Below are positions 31,497 through 41,005 of a DNA stretch of 64,000 bases, in pieces. Source of the stretch: Ectobius pallidus (Eukaryota > Arthropoda > Insecta > Blattodea > Ectobiidae). Position 1 is the first letter of the stretch, and each line of letters starts with the position of its first letter. The notes beneath the pieces were generated by a model. It saw only the letters and a program-made list of their open reading frames with translations, searched no databases and was not told where the DNA came from. The translations under genes were made by a program, and so were the position numbers. The stretch spans positions 118,065,938 through 118,129,937 of the forward strand of contig CAXKWD010000004.1 of NCBI GenBank assembly GCA_964059195.1, read 5' to 3'.

Positions 31497-31655
31497 TCTC
31501 TCACCTCTTCAATTGTGACAATATTAAATCCTAAGCTTCCTTCAATTAGTCTCCTGACTTGCATCAAATTCACCGACGCTTCTTAGCATTTGCGATGTTT
31601 CCACTCTCTCACCTCTTCAATTGTGACAATATTAAATCCTAAGCTTCCTTCAATT
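31440..31655 (-). repeat. 108-bp tandem duplication over the Gypsy-2 gag start
   Basis: GTCTCCTGACTTGCATC begins at 31441 and again at 31549, followed by identical sequence through CTTCCTTCAATTAG. A shorter third piece of the unit (CTCTTCAATTGTGACA) follows near 31668. The copy nearer the LTR lies in the leader and carries its own ATG, but stops separate it from gag. Confidence 0.9.
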
Positions 31656-31862
31656 AGACTTAAACTCTTCAATTGTGACACAATTAAGTCCTACGCTTCC
31701 TCCCCGGAACATAGACTTAAACTTTTCTTCCGATCTGTGTCACCTTCCCCAACTGAAGTTCCACAGAATGGCGGTTAATGGCGTCTGTTTCACTCTGTAC
31801 AATAGCTCTCTGCATGCGTACCTGGAAATCCTCGATTCCTCGTATTTTTATCTCGTCGCCAC

Positions 31863-32244
31863 TGTTATGTATTGTCCTCGACAACACACAATCCGCTAGG
31901 TAGTTTGGTCGGGTGAAATGATGACACCTGTTATGTAATTAACATAGTTTCGTGATTTCATTAAGACGCACATTTACAGCAAGCAATGCTATCCGCCATC
32001 ATCGAATGGACTCTACATATAGTTTGTTGGCGGGAGCAAGCTCGCTTTCTCATTGGACGAGTCACGGCCTTCTTTATACATAACTGCCCACTCAGCGCGC
32101 ACACAGAACATAAATGGAAATCTACCCTTTAATTCACATACATAATAACACCTCCCTACCAAAATTGGAACAATTTGACAACATACAGCATAATACAATT
32201 AGGTAAAAAGGTATTACAAATTAAGCCTCTCAACTTGTTTCCTC
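31863..32244 (-). repeat. Gypsy-2 5' LTR
   Basis: About 382 bp, starting TGTTATGTATTGTCC. Its outer end (CCTC) directly meets inverted element X sequence, so the expected final CA is not present. Confidence 0.88.
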
Positions 32245-32319
32245 GTTGAAAGTCCTTCATAATGTAATTTCCAATTTCAAAATAAAAAACCCGGGCGACG
32301 CCTGGCCTTTTAAGCTAGT
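32245..32319 (-). mobile_element. Element X, 5' end only, inverted
   Basis: Read on the minus strand it starts ACTAGCTTAAAAGGCC and passes through GCGTCGCCCGGGTTTTTTAT, matching the first 75 bases of element X at 16836. It is cut exactly at the Gypsy-2 LTR edge. Confidence 0.7.
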
Positions 32320-32386
32320 GCATACATGTATCAATACACTAACCATAACGCAATATTGCATAACGTACAGACAGACCGTATAATTA
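32320..32386. repeat. Left arm of a 5-kb-spaced inverted repeat
   Basis: AATACACTAACCATAACGC and AATATTGCATAACGTA match, inverted, 37480-37548. The arms bracket the 33-37 kb elements and include the element X boundary on the left. They may be terminal pieces of one larger element or two copies of a common flank. Confidence 0.6.
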
Positions 32387-33412
32387 TAAGCTGTTTTCGA
32401 TGTTTTCCAAGCATAGACTGCAATTTTCACTCAAATATTTTACATATTTTATTACCGGTAGTAGGGCTCTTCGCCGACTATTAATGAATGACCCATTTTT
32501 TACACCAGAAAACATTACAACAGAACGGAATATAAAAATATTATAAATTACATGAAAGTAACTTGAAATATAACCACACCAGTGGCCTGTTTCATAAAAC
32601 TGTAGTAAAATACTCTAGTAGCTTACTATAGTAAATTTATATTTCTACCAGAGTTAGTTTTTCTGTTTCATATAATTTTCATAACCTTAGTAAAAATTTT
32701 ACTCTAGTAGATTGTCTGGTAAAAAACTATAGCTCGACATTCAGTATTACAGGAGGCCATGGTTACTGTTATACGACACGAAATGATCTCAATTGGTCAA
32801 TGATAATACATCTTTATAATTTATAGTGATGTCACAGTAAAATGAATGAAAGTTTAAAAAGTTAATTATTTATTTCTAACATTAGCCAATTAAAACATTG
32901 TGCTATCAAAGAGATCATGATTGTAAAGAGGGCTTGATATCAACGTTCATCTGATTGTCCTTATAAATACAGGTCCTGAAATAATTTTAATTCCCTGGGA
33001 AGATGAAGCCTACAATTTAATGCTATCATAAAAGAAAACAATCTGTGTTTTAGTTCATTTCCATCTGCCTGTAAATGATAGCTTATGTTGGAATAGACAC
33101 TTGTGAGGTACTTAAGAACTGCTGCACACAGTTTATAACTATTAACACTTAACAAGAGCTAGACAGTCTAACATGAACATTGATATCAAAGTTAAGATCC
33201 CAGACTATAAATATAGGTTATGTTGCATTCTTGGGAGAACTCCACAATCCTGATAGCCTTATTTGCAGTTTCTTATAGATGCAATAAATGACCCATAACA
33301 CTGTGTTCGAAAATAAACAGTTTTAAAGATACATGCAAAAGAAACATGGTCAGAAATATAAAATAGCTGGAGGGTGTCTATTGGTTTATCATAAATATTT
33401 TGAACAGCACCC

Positions 33413-35439
33413 CACTCAGCACACATACGTAAAATATATGTAAAATTTACGTTATCCCTAGATCTAGGTAATGTACATCACACATATTGGTTAAATAAAA
33501 TCTACATATAATATACGCTCAAATGTCCCACTTTTTATGTATATTTTACATCTATTCATGTCAATACAGACTTTAATATATATCACTTATACTTACAATC
33601 ACATACATACTATTGATGTACAATAATCTATACGTAAAATATATGTAAAGATGATCTATCAAACGTATATTTTACATATATAATTTATGTAGCCTAAATA
33701 CACTGCTTGGTTCACTTGCACTTAGTTCACTGCTTGCAAATACATTGGTTCATAAATGTACACTGCTTACATACATTTTACATATACTATCAATAACTAA
33801 AAATGTCATCAAGAACACTTTTTGTGCTTATTATCTTGCAGTTTTTTGGGACTTCTTGCTGAGGTATTTTGAAATTATTTATTGTAAGCAAAACACTGAG
33901 ATCGCTCCTAACACACACTGAACCAAGAATTTTCGGAACATCATCATTAACATCCATTAAGCACAGCACTAGCCTTTCTACTGCCATTATGCTAATCCAC
34001 TGCCCTTTAAGTCCTTCTTTTACACTTAAGAAGTACTGCATCACATCTTCCAAACAATGCAGAGCTTGTCGTTCAGCATAACTTTTAAGTTCTTTTAATC
34101 TTTCTGCAACTGCTTGGTTTATTTTCTTCTTCTGCATGATGGACCTGGTCTTGACAAGTACTCGGGCAGATTAGGAAATATTGATGGTACTCCACCAAGT
34201 TTCAGTTTAGGGTAAGTTCTAGGAAATGTTTTTATTTCACCGTTAACTACAAATGCCTCTTTTCTTATCACACTCTCTTCAGGAAAATGCTTCACGCAAA
34301 TAACAGGCTTGCTTACCCCTGTAAAGTCTGTAGGAATGTTTTTAAGCCACTTCTTCTTAAGTTCTTCGTCTTTTGGTAAAGAAAATGTACTAACACTTTC
34401 ATGTTGTGACTTGTAGTTACTTTTACACTACATCACCTAGGCATTGTGAATTCCTGAAACAATTAAGAAATACTTTAGCAGCGTTGTCATAAATTATTGT
34501 GATCAGAACTAATTACCACAGCATCTGTATTATAAATCAGTTTGCAAGTCGTTGAGGTTATGATAGGCCTATTTATGTATGTGAAACAAATCTTGCACAG
34601 AGACTTACCAGTACTGTTTTCTGTGTAAATGTTTTTCTTCTGCCTCATTTAATATTCTACATGAAGGACGTCTTCACAAACATTCAGATAGGAAATGTAT
34701 TCAACATCACTGCAGTTGCGTAATATTTCGTCAGCTTTAAATACACACATATGTACATTTATTCTTCGTTTCTATGTTATATACATAGGGAGTAGTTGTA
34801 ACAGAACAGTGCAATTCTCTCCACACACAATTTCTTGTTAATAAAACACTATAAAAGAGGAACTGATACACAAGCACCAGTTATATGTACAGATGAAACA
34901 CTGAAATTCATTGCTAACGTCACAGACAAGATGGCCGCCAGTCCACATTCCTTCCGCGTCACCGGTGCGGTGGTGTTCTTCCGAGCACCTACGCAACCGC
35001 AAGCTTACCAAAGAAGGAAGAAAAATAGTCCTACTGAATTTCCGGATGTACTAATTTTAAACCATTTTTTAAAATATCTGATTAGCGTGAGTAAATTGTA
35101 TTAAATTAACCAAATGGATTTACTAGAGTAAAACACAATAAACCGGTGTTTACAATGTCAAATTCTTGACGTATAATTTACGTATAATTACGAATATTTT
35201 TTTACGTTATTTTGATATTAGCAAATGAATAGTAAATTCGATTTTGTTTTATAATTACTTATGTAACAGTACTTAATTTTGATGTATAATGAATATAAAG
35301 CAGGATTAAACTACAATTTATATACATGTATATATTGGATATAAAATATACGTATAATTTATTTTTTGAATTTGACCAAACCCTAAGATATATATCTAGC
35401 TCTAAAACATACGTATATTATACATATCGTGCTGCGTGG
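33413..35439 (-). mobile_element. THAP-domain DNA transposon, copy A
   Basis: The ends are CCCACTCAGCACACATACG on the left and the complement of CCCACGCAGCACGATATG on the right, an imperfect inverted repeat of about 13 bp. The whole 2-kb interior aligns in inverted orientation with copy B. Both ends are packed with TACGTA motifs. A single gene, on the minus strand, encodes a THAP protein. AC borders each end here and in copy B, which may be a 2-bp duplication or part of the terminus. Confidence 0.8.
33790..34443 (-). pseudogene. THAP-domain protein of copy A (frameshifted)
   Basis: The first part (34443-34140) encodes most of a THAP zinc-finger domain: FSLPKDEELKKKWLKNIP, VICVKHFPEESVIR and GVPSIFPNLPEY, the last corresponding to the AVPTIF motif. 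Compared with copy B, the fourth codon is a stop and about 10 bases covering one zinc-binding Cys are deleted. The second part (34137-33790) is in another frame: a helical segment (NQAVAERLKELKSYAERQ) and a C-terminal region ending VLDDIFSY. The product would have been a DNA-binding protein of about 230 residues with no DDE catalytic domain visible. Confidence 0.8.
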
Positions 35440-35564
35440 GACGTTTAACAGAGGCTTTAGAAACCGCGTGCATGTCAACAATTGGATTCCATGTTTTAAC
35501 CAATAAGGAGGTGTTTGTAGCTTGTTGCTGCTTCAATGCTAAAACACAATTGCAGCTTTGGAGC

Positions 35565-35605
35565 ACCGCCGTCTCGAGAATTACACTGCCTGTCCTATGC
35601 TTTAT
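35565..35605 (+). repeat. ACCGCCGTCTCGAG module, copy 2
   Basis: GCACCGCCGTCTCGAGAATT continuing into ACACTGCCTGTCCTATGCTT, as at 7688. Confidence 0.6.
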
Positions 35606-35849
35606 TTTAACATGGAGTTCAGAGTATTGTTAAATTGCCTAATTTATCCAGTAGAGGCGACACAGTTCACACCCAGATTGCAGCAATCACTAATCAAAAT
35701 AAGCATTAAACAGACACATATACTTGTGTTATTTGTTTAGAACGTAATATTATTCCAGTATATGACACTTACCTTGAAATGGAATTTTGGAGCAATAATT
35801 AAAATAAATGTAAATCAATTAGACGCATTGATAGACTATATTATGAGCA

Positions 35850-36058
35850 CCGCCGTCTCGAGGAGTAATACAGTTTAGAAGGCAGTGATTATGAGACGGC
35901 GGTGACAGCACTTCATAATCAACAATGTCGTAGCAAAAAACAAGAAGCAGTCTGGGTGTGAAAGGTGCTGCCATCTGTAATGTCGCCGAGTACGCAAAAT
36001 TAGCCGTATAGGACAGGCAGTGTATACACGATTAATACAGTTTAGAAGGCAGTGCTTT
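35850..36058. repeat. ACCGCCGTCTCGAG modules, copies 3 and 4, with palindrome
   Basis: CACCGCCGTCTC at 35851 pairs with GAGACGGCGGTG ending near 35902, giving a 52-bp palindromic cassette around AATACAGTTTAGAAGGCAGT. That core is repeated directly near 36031. ATAGGACAGGCAGTGTA near 36005 is the inverse of the ACACTGCCTGTCCTAT block seen at 7704 and 35584. Confidence 0.6.
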
Positions 36059-36558
36059 GGAGCAATGGACTGTAGTACCATGTGAAACTGATTGAACATT
36101 AACCTGAAATGCTGATTGAATTCATTAGTTTTTTATGTCAAATTCTGGCTTTAACCTAAATATTCTTCGCCTTATATTATGTACAATTTATTTTTTGTTG
36201 TCACTTGGGCTTAAAAAACAGTCATAGTAAATAATTTTTACCCAACTATAACCTGAGTAGAAAACCTTAGCATTTTACCCAAGTCAAATACCAACACTAA
36301 AATATATGACACACATTCTAATTTAATCCGGTTAAAAACTGAAGTAAATTTCTGTTTCTCTTAGTAAATATAATTGCTATAGTAGCTACTATGGTAGTTT
36401 CTTGAAACAAAACCATTGTATTTACTATAATAGAATTAAATTTACTACAGTAATTATTTTTCTACTCTAGTAGATATATGAAACATAGTTAGTAAACTAG
36501 ACTGGCAAATACCAAGATTCATTAGTATGTGCTATAGTAATCTTTTATGAAACAGGCC

Positions 36559-36935
36559 CCAGAACTCGTAGCCAGTAGGCCTAAATTAAATATTACGTAT
36601 TTTTATTCATACCTTTCTGGATCTTTTGGGAAAGTGAAGAATTGCAATTCAGGAATTCTTCCTTTATCATTACTACAATTTGCGGCAGAACAATAAGGTC
36701 CTTTCAAAACACGCTTGTTCTAATAAATACAACACACCTATTTATTTACATACTTCCCCCAGTAGTTACTGTAATGTTAGTTTATGGCCGATACGATCGC
36801 TAGGTGAAAGAGCGCGCATGTTCGTCTGGCAAAAAAACCGCTCTCCTTGGCCCCGAGAAAAACGAACTGACTTTTGTTACTGCATTACAAGTCGAACTAA
36901 CTAGTAACTTGGGCGGACTCAAACAATCTAAAAAT
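36559..36935. other. No recognisable gene
   Basis: Spacer with one TAGGCCTA octamer near 36567. The 74-residue frame at 36680-36904 has no family signature. Confidence 0.45.
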
Positions 36936-37420
36936 CAATGAGAAGAAGACTCAGCAGATGACATTCAAAAGAGGCGGAAAACTGAAAGAAATAGATATAA
37001 TAACCTACAGGGGACAAAACCTTGGTGTAATAAATCACTACACGATACCTCGGCGTAACACTACAACCAACAGGGACGACGTTCGGACTTCATATCAAGG
37101 GAAAAGCCATAAGAGCCATCAATGACATAGGCCATCTGCAACTAATTTCACTTGACAAAGCAATGATACTCTTCAGAACAAAAATTATGCCAATCCTGCA
37201 CCTCAGAAAGAAAGAATTACAGGCGATGGAGAGAGTAAAAGCAACTTACCTTTAAAAAGCTCTAGGAGTGTTATGAAGAGTCCGATAACTGTTCTTGTAA
37301 ATTCTGTGGAACAAAGTGTGAAAAATATCGTGTGCTAATCTGTCCCAACTGCCCAAAAACTGTAACTGAGCTCACTGTCACTCTGAAGACTGTACGCAAC
37401 TTTATCTAAAACTTAATATT
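36936..37420 (+). pseudogene. LINE fragment, post-RT region and Cys cluster
   Basis: In shifting frames the plus strand gives QQMTFKRGGKLKEID, YLGVTLQPTGTTFGLHIKGK and then CKFCGTKCEKYRV. This order (KTQ-x-MxF-[KR]xGG, YLGVTLxxxGxxFxxHIxxK, Cys-rich end) matches the minus-strand LINE in two pieces at 57646-58130 and 37612-38190, so both belong to one LINE family. Several stops are present. Confidence 0.65.
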
Positions 37421-37469
37421 GCACACTTGTGCGCAATCCATTTATTATTATAAGTTATATTTGATAGAA

Positions 37470-37560
37470 CTTGTAAAATACGGTCTGTCTATACGTTATG
37501 CAATATTGCGTTATGGTTAGTGTATTAATACATATATACATATGCTATGCTAAAAGGCTA
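37470..37560. repeat. Right arm of the 5-kb-spaced inverted repeat
   Basis: CGTTATGCAATATTGCGTTATGG and GTGTATTAATACAT are the inverse of 32320-32386. TGCTAAAAGGC beyond them resembles the element X start. Confidence 0.55.
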
Positions 37561-37611
37561 ACATCAATGTTGTAGATATATATGAGAAAGTGCGCACACT
37601 GTGCATTAGTT

Positions 37612-38189
37612 TTAGAAATTCTCGTTGTTTGCATAATAGCTGAGTGATTCAGTCCTTTTTGTACAATCTAGAATGTGATACTGTGGGCAATGCTGTCCAC
37701 ACAGTTTACATCTGCAAGTCTCTGCCGCTTGGTGGAAACCTCTCTGTACACATATCCGATAGTGAAATCCATGAACCGCCGTTCGTGTATATATATGCCT
37801 TAGATCGAAATTTGGCTGTTTCCACTCGTCTGTCCTCATGGCCGGAGTGCTGAAGAATTCTTCGTTTATTTCCATTGCCTTTCTTTCCCTATCTTCAATA
37901 TGGGCAACACATTTTGCAGTTTTTTCTAGTTTGTTTATCTGTATTAGATCTTGCACAAAACAGGTAGCTCCTGCCAAAACGTACACTAGTCTTATTGGCG
38001 CATTCTTGTGTAAACACATTGTCCTTCGCATGTATGTGGCCTTAACACATTCTAATTTCTTGAGACTGGCGGCACTGAGGTACTTCCATATCTGACCTAT
38101 TGCACTACTTTGATATAGAAGAGGCTCACCGCTGTGCCTAAAGATAGTTTGTCCAGCTTCTTTATTTCAAATATTGCTTTGAGGGCTAC
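37612..38189 (-). pseudogene. LINE C-terminal part (left piece of target LINE)
   Basis: The minus strand contains KLDKLSLGTAVSLFYIKVVQ near the THAP element border and, in another frame, CRCKLCGQHCPQYHILDC near 37640-37690, a Cys-rich terminal knuckle. It continues the RT at 57646-58130 on the other side of THAP copy B, which must have inserted into this LINE. Confidence 0.72.
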
Positions 38190-39658
38190 TATACACCCCA
38201 CGCAGCACGATATGTATTATATACGTATATTTTAGAGCTACATAATATATATCTTACGTTTGGTCAAAGTCAAAACGTAAATTATACGTATATTTTATGT
38301 CCAACATATACATATGTATAAAAACTGTTGTAATTTAATCCTGCTTTATATTCATAATATATCAAAATTAAAGTTACTGTTACATAAGTAGGATTAAATA
38401 TAAAACAAAATCGATTTGATTGTTCATTTGTAACATCAAAATTACGTACCAACTATACGTACATTTTACGTCTAGAATTGGACATTGTAAACACCGGTTT
38501 ATTGTGTTTTACTCTAGTAAATCGATTTGGTTAAATTAAGGGAACGCAATAAAATTTACTCACGCTAATCAGAAATTAATTTAAAAAATGGTTTAAAATG
38601 ATTACATCCGTACATTCAGTAGGACTATTTTTTATGACTGGCGGTCACCTTGTCTGTGACGTCAGCAATGTAGATCTGCTGATTCAAGGTTGTATTTGTT
38701 GGCTGTTGGTGGTTGTGTATAAGTTTCTCTTTTATAGTGTTTTATTAACATGAAATTGTGTGTGGAGAGAATTGCACTGTTCTGTTGCAACTACTCCCTA
38801 TGTATATAACATAGAAACGAAGAATAAATGTACATGTGTGTGTATTTAAAGCTGACGAAATATTTTGCAACGTGCAGTGATCTGTAGGGTAATACCCTAG
38901 ATCCTAGAATACATTTCCTAATTTAGGCCTACCTGAATGTTTGTGAAGACCTGGTCCTTCATGTAGAAGATTAAATGAGGCAGAAGAAAAACATTTACAC
39001 ATAAAACAGTACTGGTAAGTGCCTGTGCAAGATTTGTTTCACATACATAAAGTGGCCTATCATAACCTCAACGACTTGCAAACTGATTTATAATACAGAT
39101 GCTGTGGTAATTAGCTCTGATCATAATAATTTACGATAACGCTGCTAAAGTATTTCTTAATTGTTTCAGGAATTCACAATGCCTAGGTGCTGTAGTGTTG
39201 CTGGCTGTAAAAGTAACTACAAGTCACAACATGAAAGTGTTAGTACATTTTCTTTACCAAAAGACGAAGAACTTAAGAAGACATGGCAAAGAAAGATTCC
39301 TACAGACTTTACAGGGGTAAGCAAGCCTGTTATTTGTGTGAAGCATTTTCCTGAAGAGAGTGTGATAAGAACAGAGACATTTGTAGTTAACGGTGAAATA
39401 AAAACATTTCCTAGAACATGCCCTAAACTGAAACTTGGTGCAGTACCATCAATATTTCCTAATCTGCCTGAGTACTTGTCAAGACCATGCAGAAGATTAA
39501 TTGATGCAGAAGAAGAAAATTTAAACCAAGCAGTTGCAGAAAGCTTAAAAGAACTTAAAAGTTATGCTGAATGACAAGCTCTGCATTGTTTGGAAGATGT
39601 GATGCAGTACTTCCTAAGTGTAACAGAAGGACTTAAAGGGCAGTGGATTAGCATAATG

Positions 39659-39663
39659 GCAGT
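39659..39663. repeat. BEL-2 target-site duplication (left)
   Basis: GCAGT here and at 57090-57094 flanks BEL-2. Copy A of the THAP gene has a single GCAGT at the same codon, confirming the empty site. Confidence 0.93.
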
Positions 39664-40827
39664 TGTTACCGCAAGGCGACCCTTCCTCTGGTAGTGGACC
39701 GTATTGAAAACTATTTGTGGGTTCGATTCCCGGCGATAACATGCGGGGGAGAGAAGAATTAAGGAGAAGAATTGGGTTTCATTTCCAATCTTCAAATGGG
39801 TAAATTGATATACAAGAAATATGCACATGTGAACGATGACGTTGCTTGATCAACACAAACTTGATGGTCTGGAATATATGCACTTCTTGAAATCTGCAGT
39901 TCTAGTTGTATCCAAGTACACATATATAGATGCACTGGTAGACTGTATTAATTCGGAGGACCATTTGTTGATGTAATAAATATAGCCTGTCGAAATTGTT
40001 ATTTCGAAACTAGAAGATTGTATTGAATGCTGAAATTTAAGACCATTCACAGCACTAGTTCAGAAAAAAGAAGATTGCATAAATAAGCTGTTAACACTTT
40101 ATTGCCAAGCATAAATGTCTGTATTTATTTAACAATTCGAAGTTGCATGAAGTCTCTTTATGACTACTAAATCTCACCGAATTGAAAACTAATCATAGTC
40201 CTTGTCTTGTGAATTATATTACTCACAGAATTGAAATGATTGATATCTCCTTATGAAGGTTCAGTGTCCAGAGATAGAACGAAGCACCTTTAGCGACGTC
40301 TAGATGAATCCCTGTGATGTTGAAATTATGTTGAACTATGTAAGAACATTGGAATTCTTAATCCAACACAAATGAAGATAAAAGGCATTTCGCCCGAAAT
40401 TTAGCACTGTATGACGTGCTAAATGATTTGTTGAATAGAGCACATTGCCCTAGAAAAAGAGAATGGAACACTCAAATCGTTGTCCATTTTGAAGAAGAAG
40501 GATGAAGTGAATAATAAGGACAATTGAAGGTTGAAACAATAAATAATCGCTAACCCAATAATAATAGCTTCACTTGTAAATAAGATTAATTAATCAATAC
40601 ATTAAAACGCACTATGCTAATATAATAATAAATAAAATAAAAACAGAATTGATAAATTAGTAGTTATTTAAAAAATAAATAAATAATTTTGGAGTTGAGA
40701 TTAAAATAACAATTGCCAAGACATACACTGAATTGATTGACTGTAAGCCTATACAGACAAATGAAAATCAAAGCCATCTGAAGTAAATTTATGGCAAGCA
40801 AGAAAGAAGGTATTACATGACGTAACA
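39664..40827 (-). repeat. BEL-2 3' LTR
   Basis: Starts TGTTACCGCAAGG and ends TGACGTAACA. The 66-residue frame at 39850-40050 recurs in the other LTR and is not a gene. Confidence 0.95.
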
Positions 40828-41005
40828 TATTGCCCGCGATTATTTCACTTGTGAAATAATCTAAAGTGATGTGAAGTCATGTGATACCTAAAGAATTATG
40901 ATATGAGAAAGGGGAGTAAGTAATATAAGAAAACAAACTTAAAACTAAGAAATGAATTGAGGGTTGCTAACCAAAAAAGGCAACAACACCAAAGACATGA
41001 TAGGG

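Larger units (their letters stand above)
21565..32244 (-). mobile_element. Ty3/Gypsy LTR retrotransposon Gypsy-2, split by BEL-1
   Basis: LTRs at 21565-21948 and 31863-32244 flank minus-strand gag, protease, RT, RNase H and integrase. BEL-1 (25085-30427) interrupts it within the protease. All enzymatic domains are present but separated by frameshifts and one stop. No target duplication is visible, because the left flank is a LINE and the right flank is element X. It may therefore be a recombinant or have lost an edge. On the minus strand, TGGCGACGAGATAAAAA immediately follows the 5' LTR and is a candidate primer-binding site. Confidence 0.92.
32584..36558. mobile_element. DNA element with GGCCTGTTTCATAAAA terminal inverted repeats
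   Basis: GGCCTGTTTCATAAAA at 32584-32599 is the exact reverse complement of the right end at 36543-36558. Both subterminal regions are crowded with TACTATAGTA / TACTCTAGTA palindromes (for example 32612, 32630, 32695, 36370, 36427, 36465). THAP element copy A lies inside. A minus-strand frame at 32961-33155 is unassigned. No transposase and no target duplication were recognised, so the superfamily is open. Confidence 0.6.

Noticed and set aside
36680..36904. 74-residue plus-strand ORF
   Set aside because: No domain, no splice context and no similarity to the neighbouring elements.
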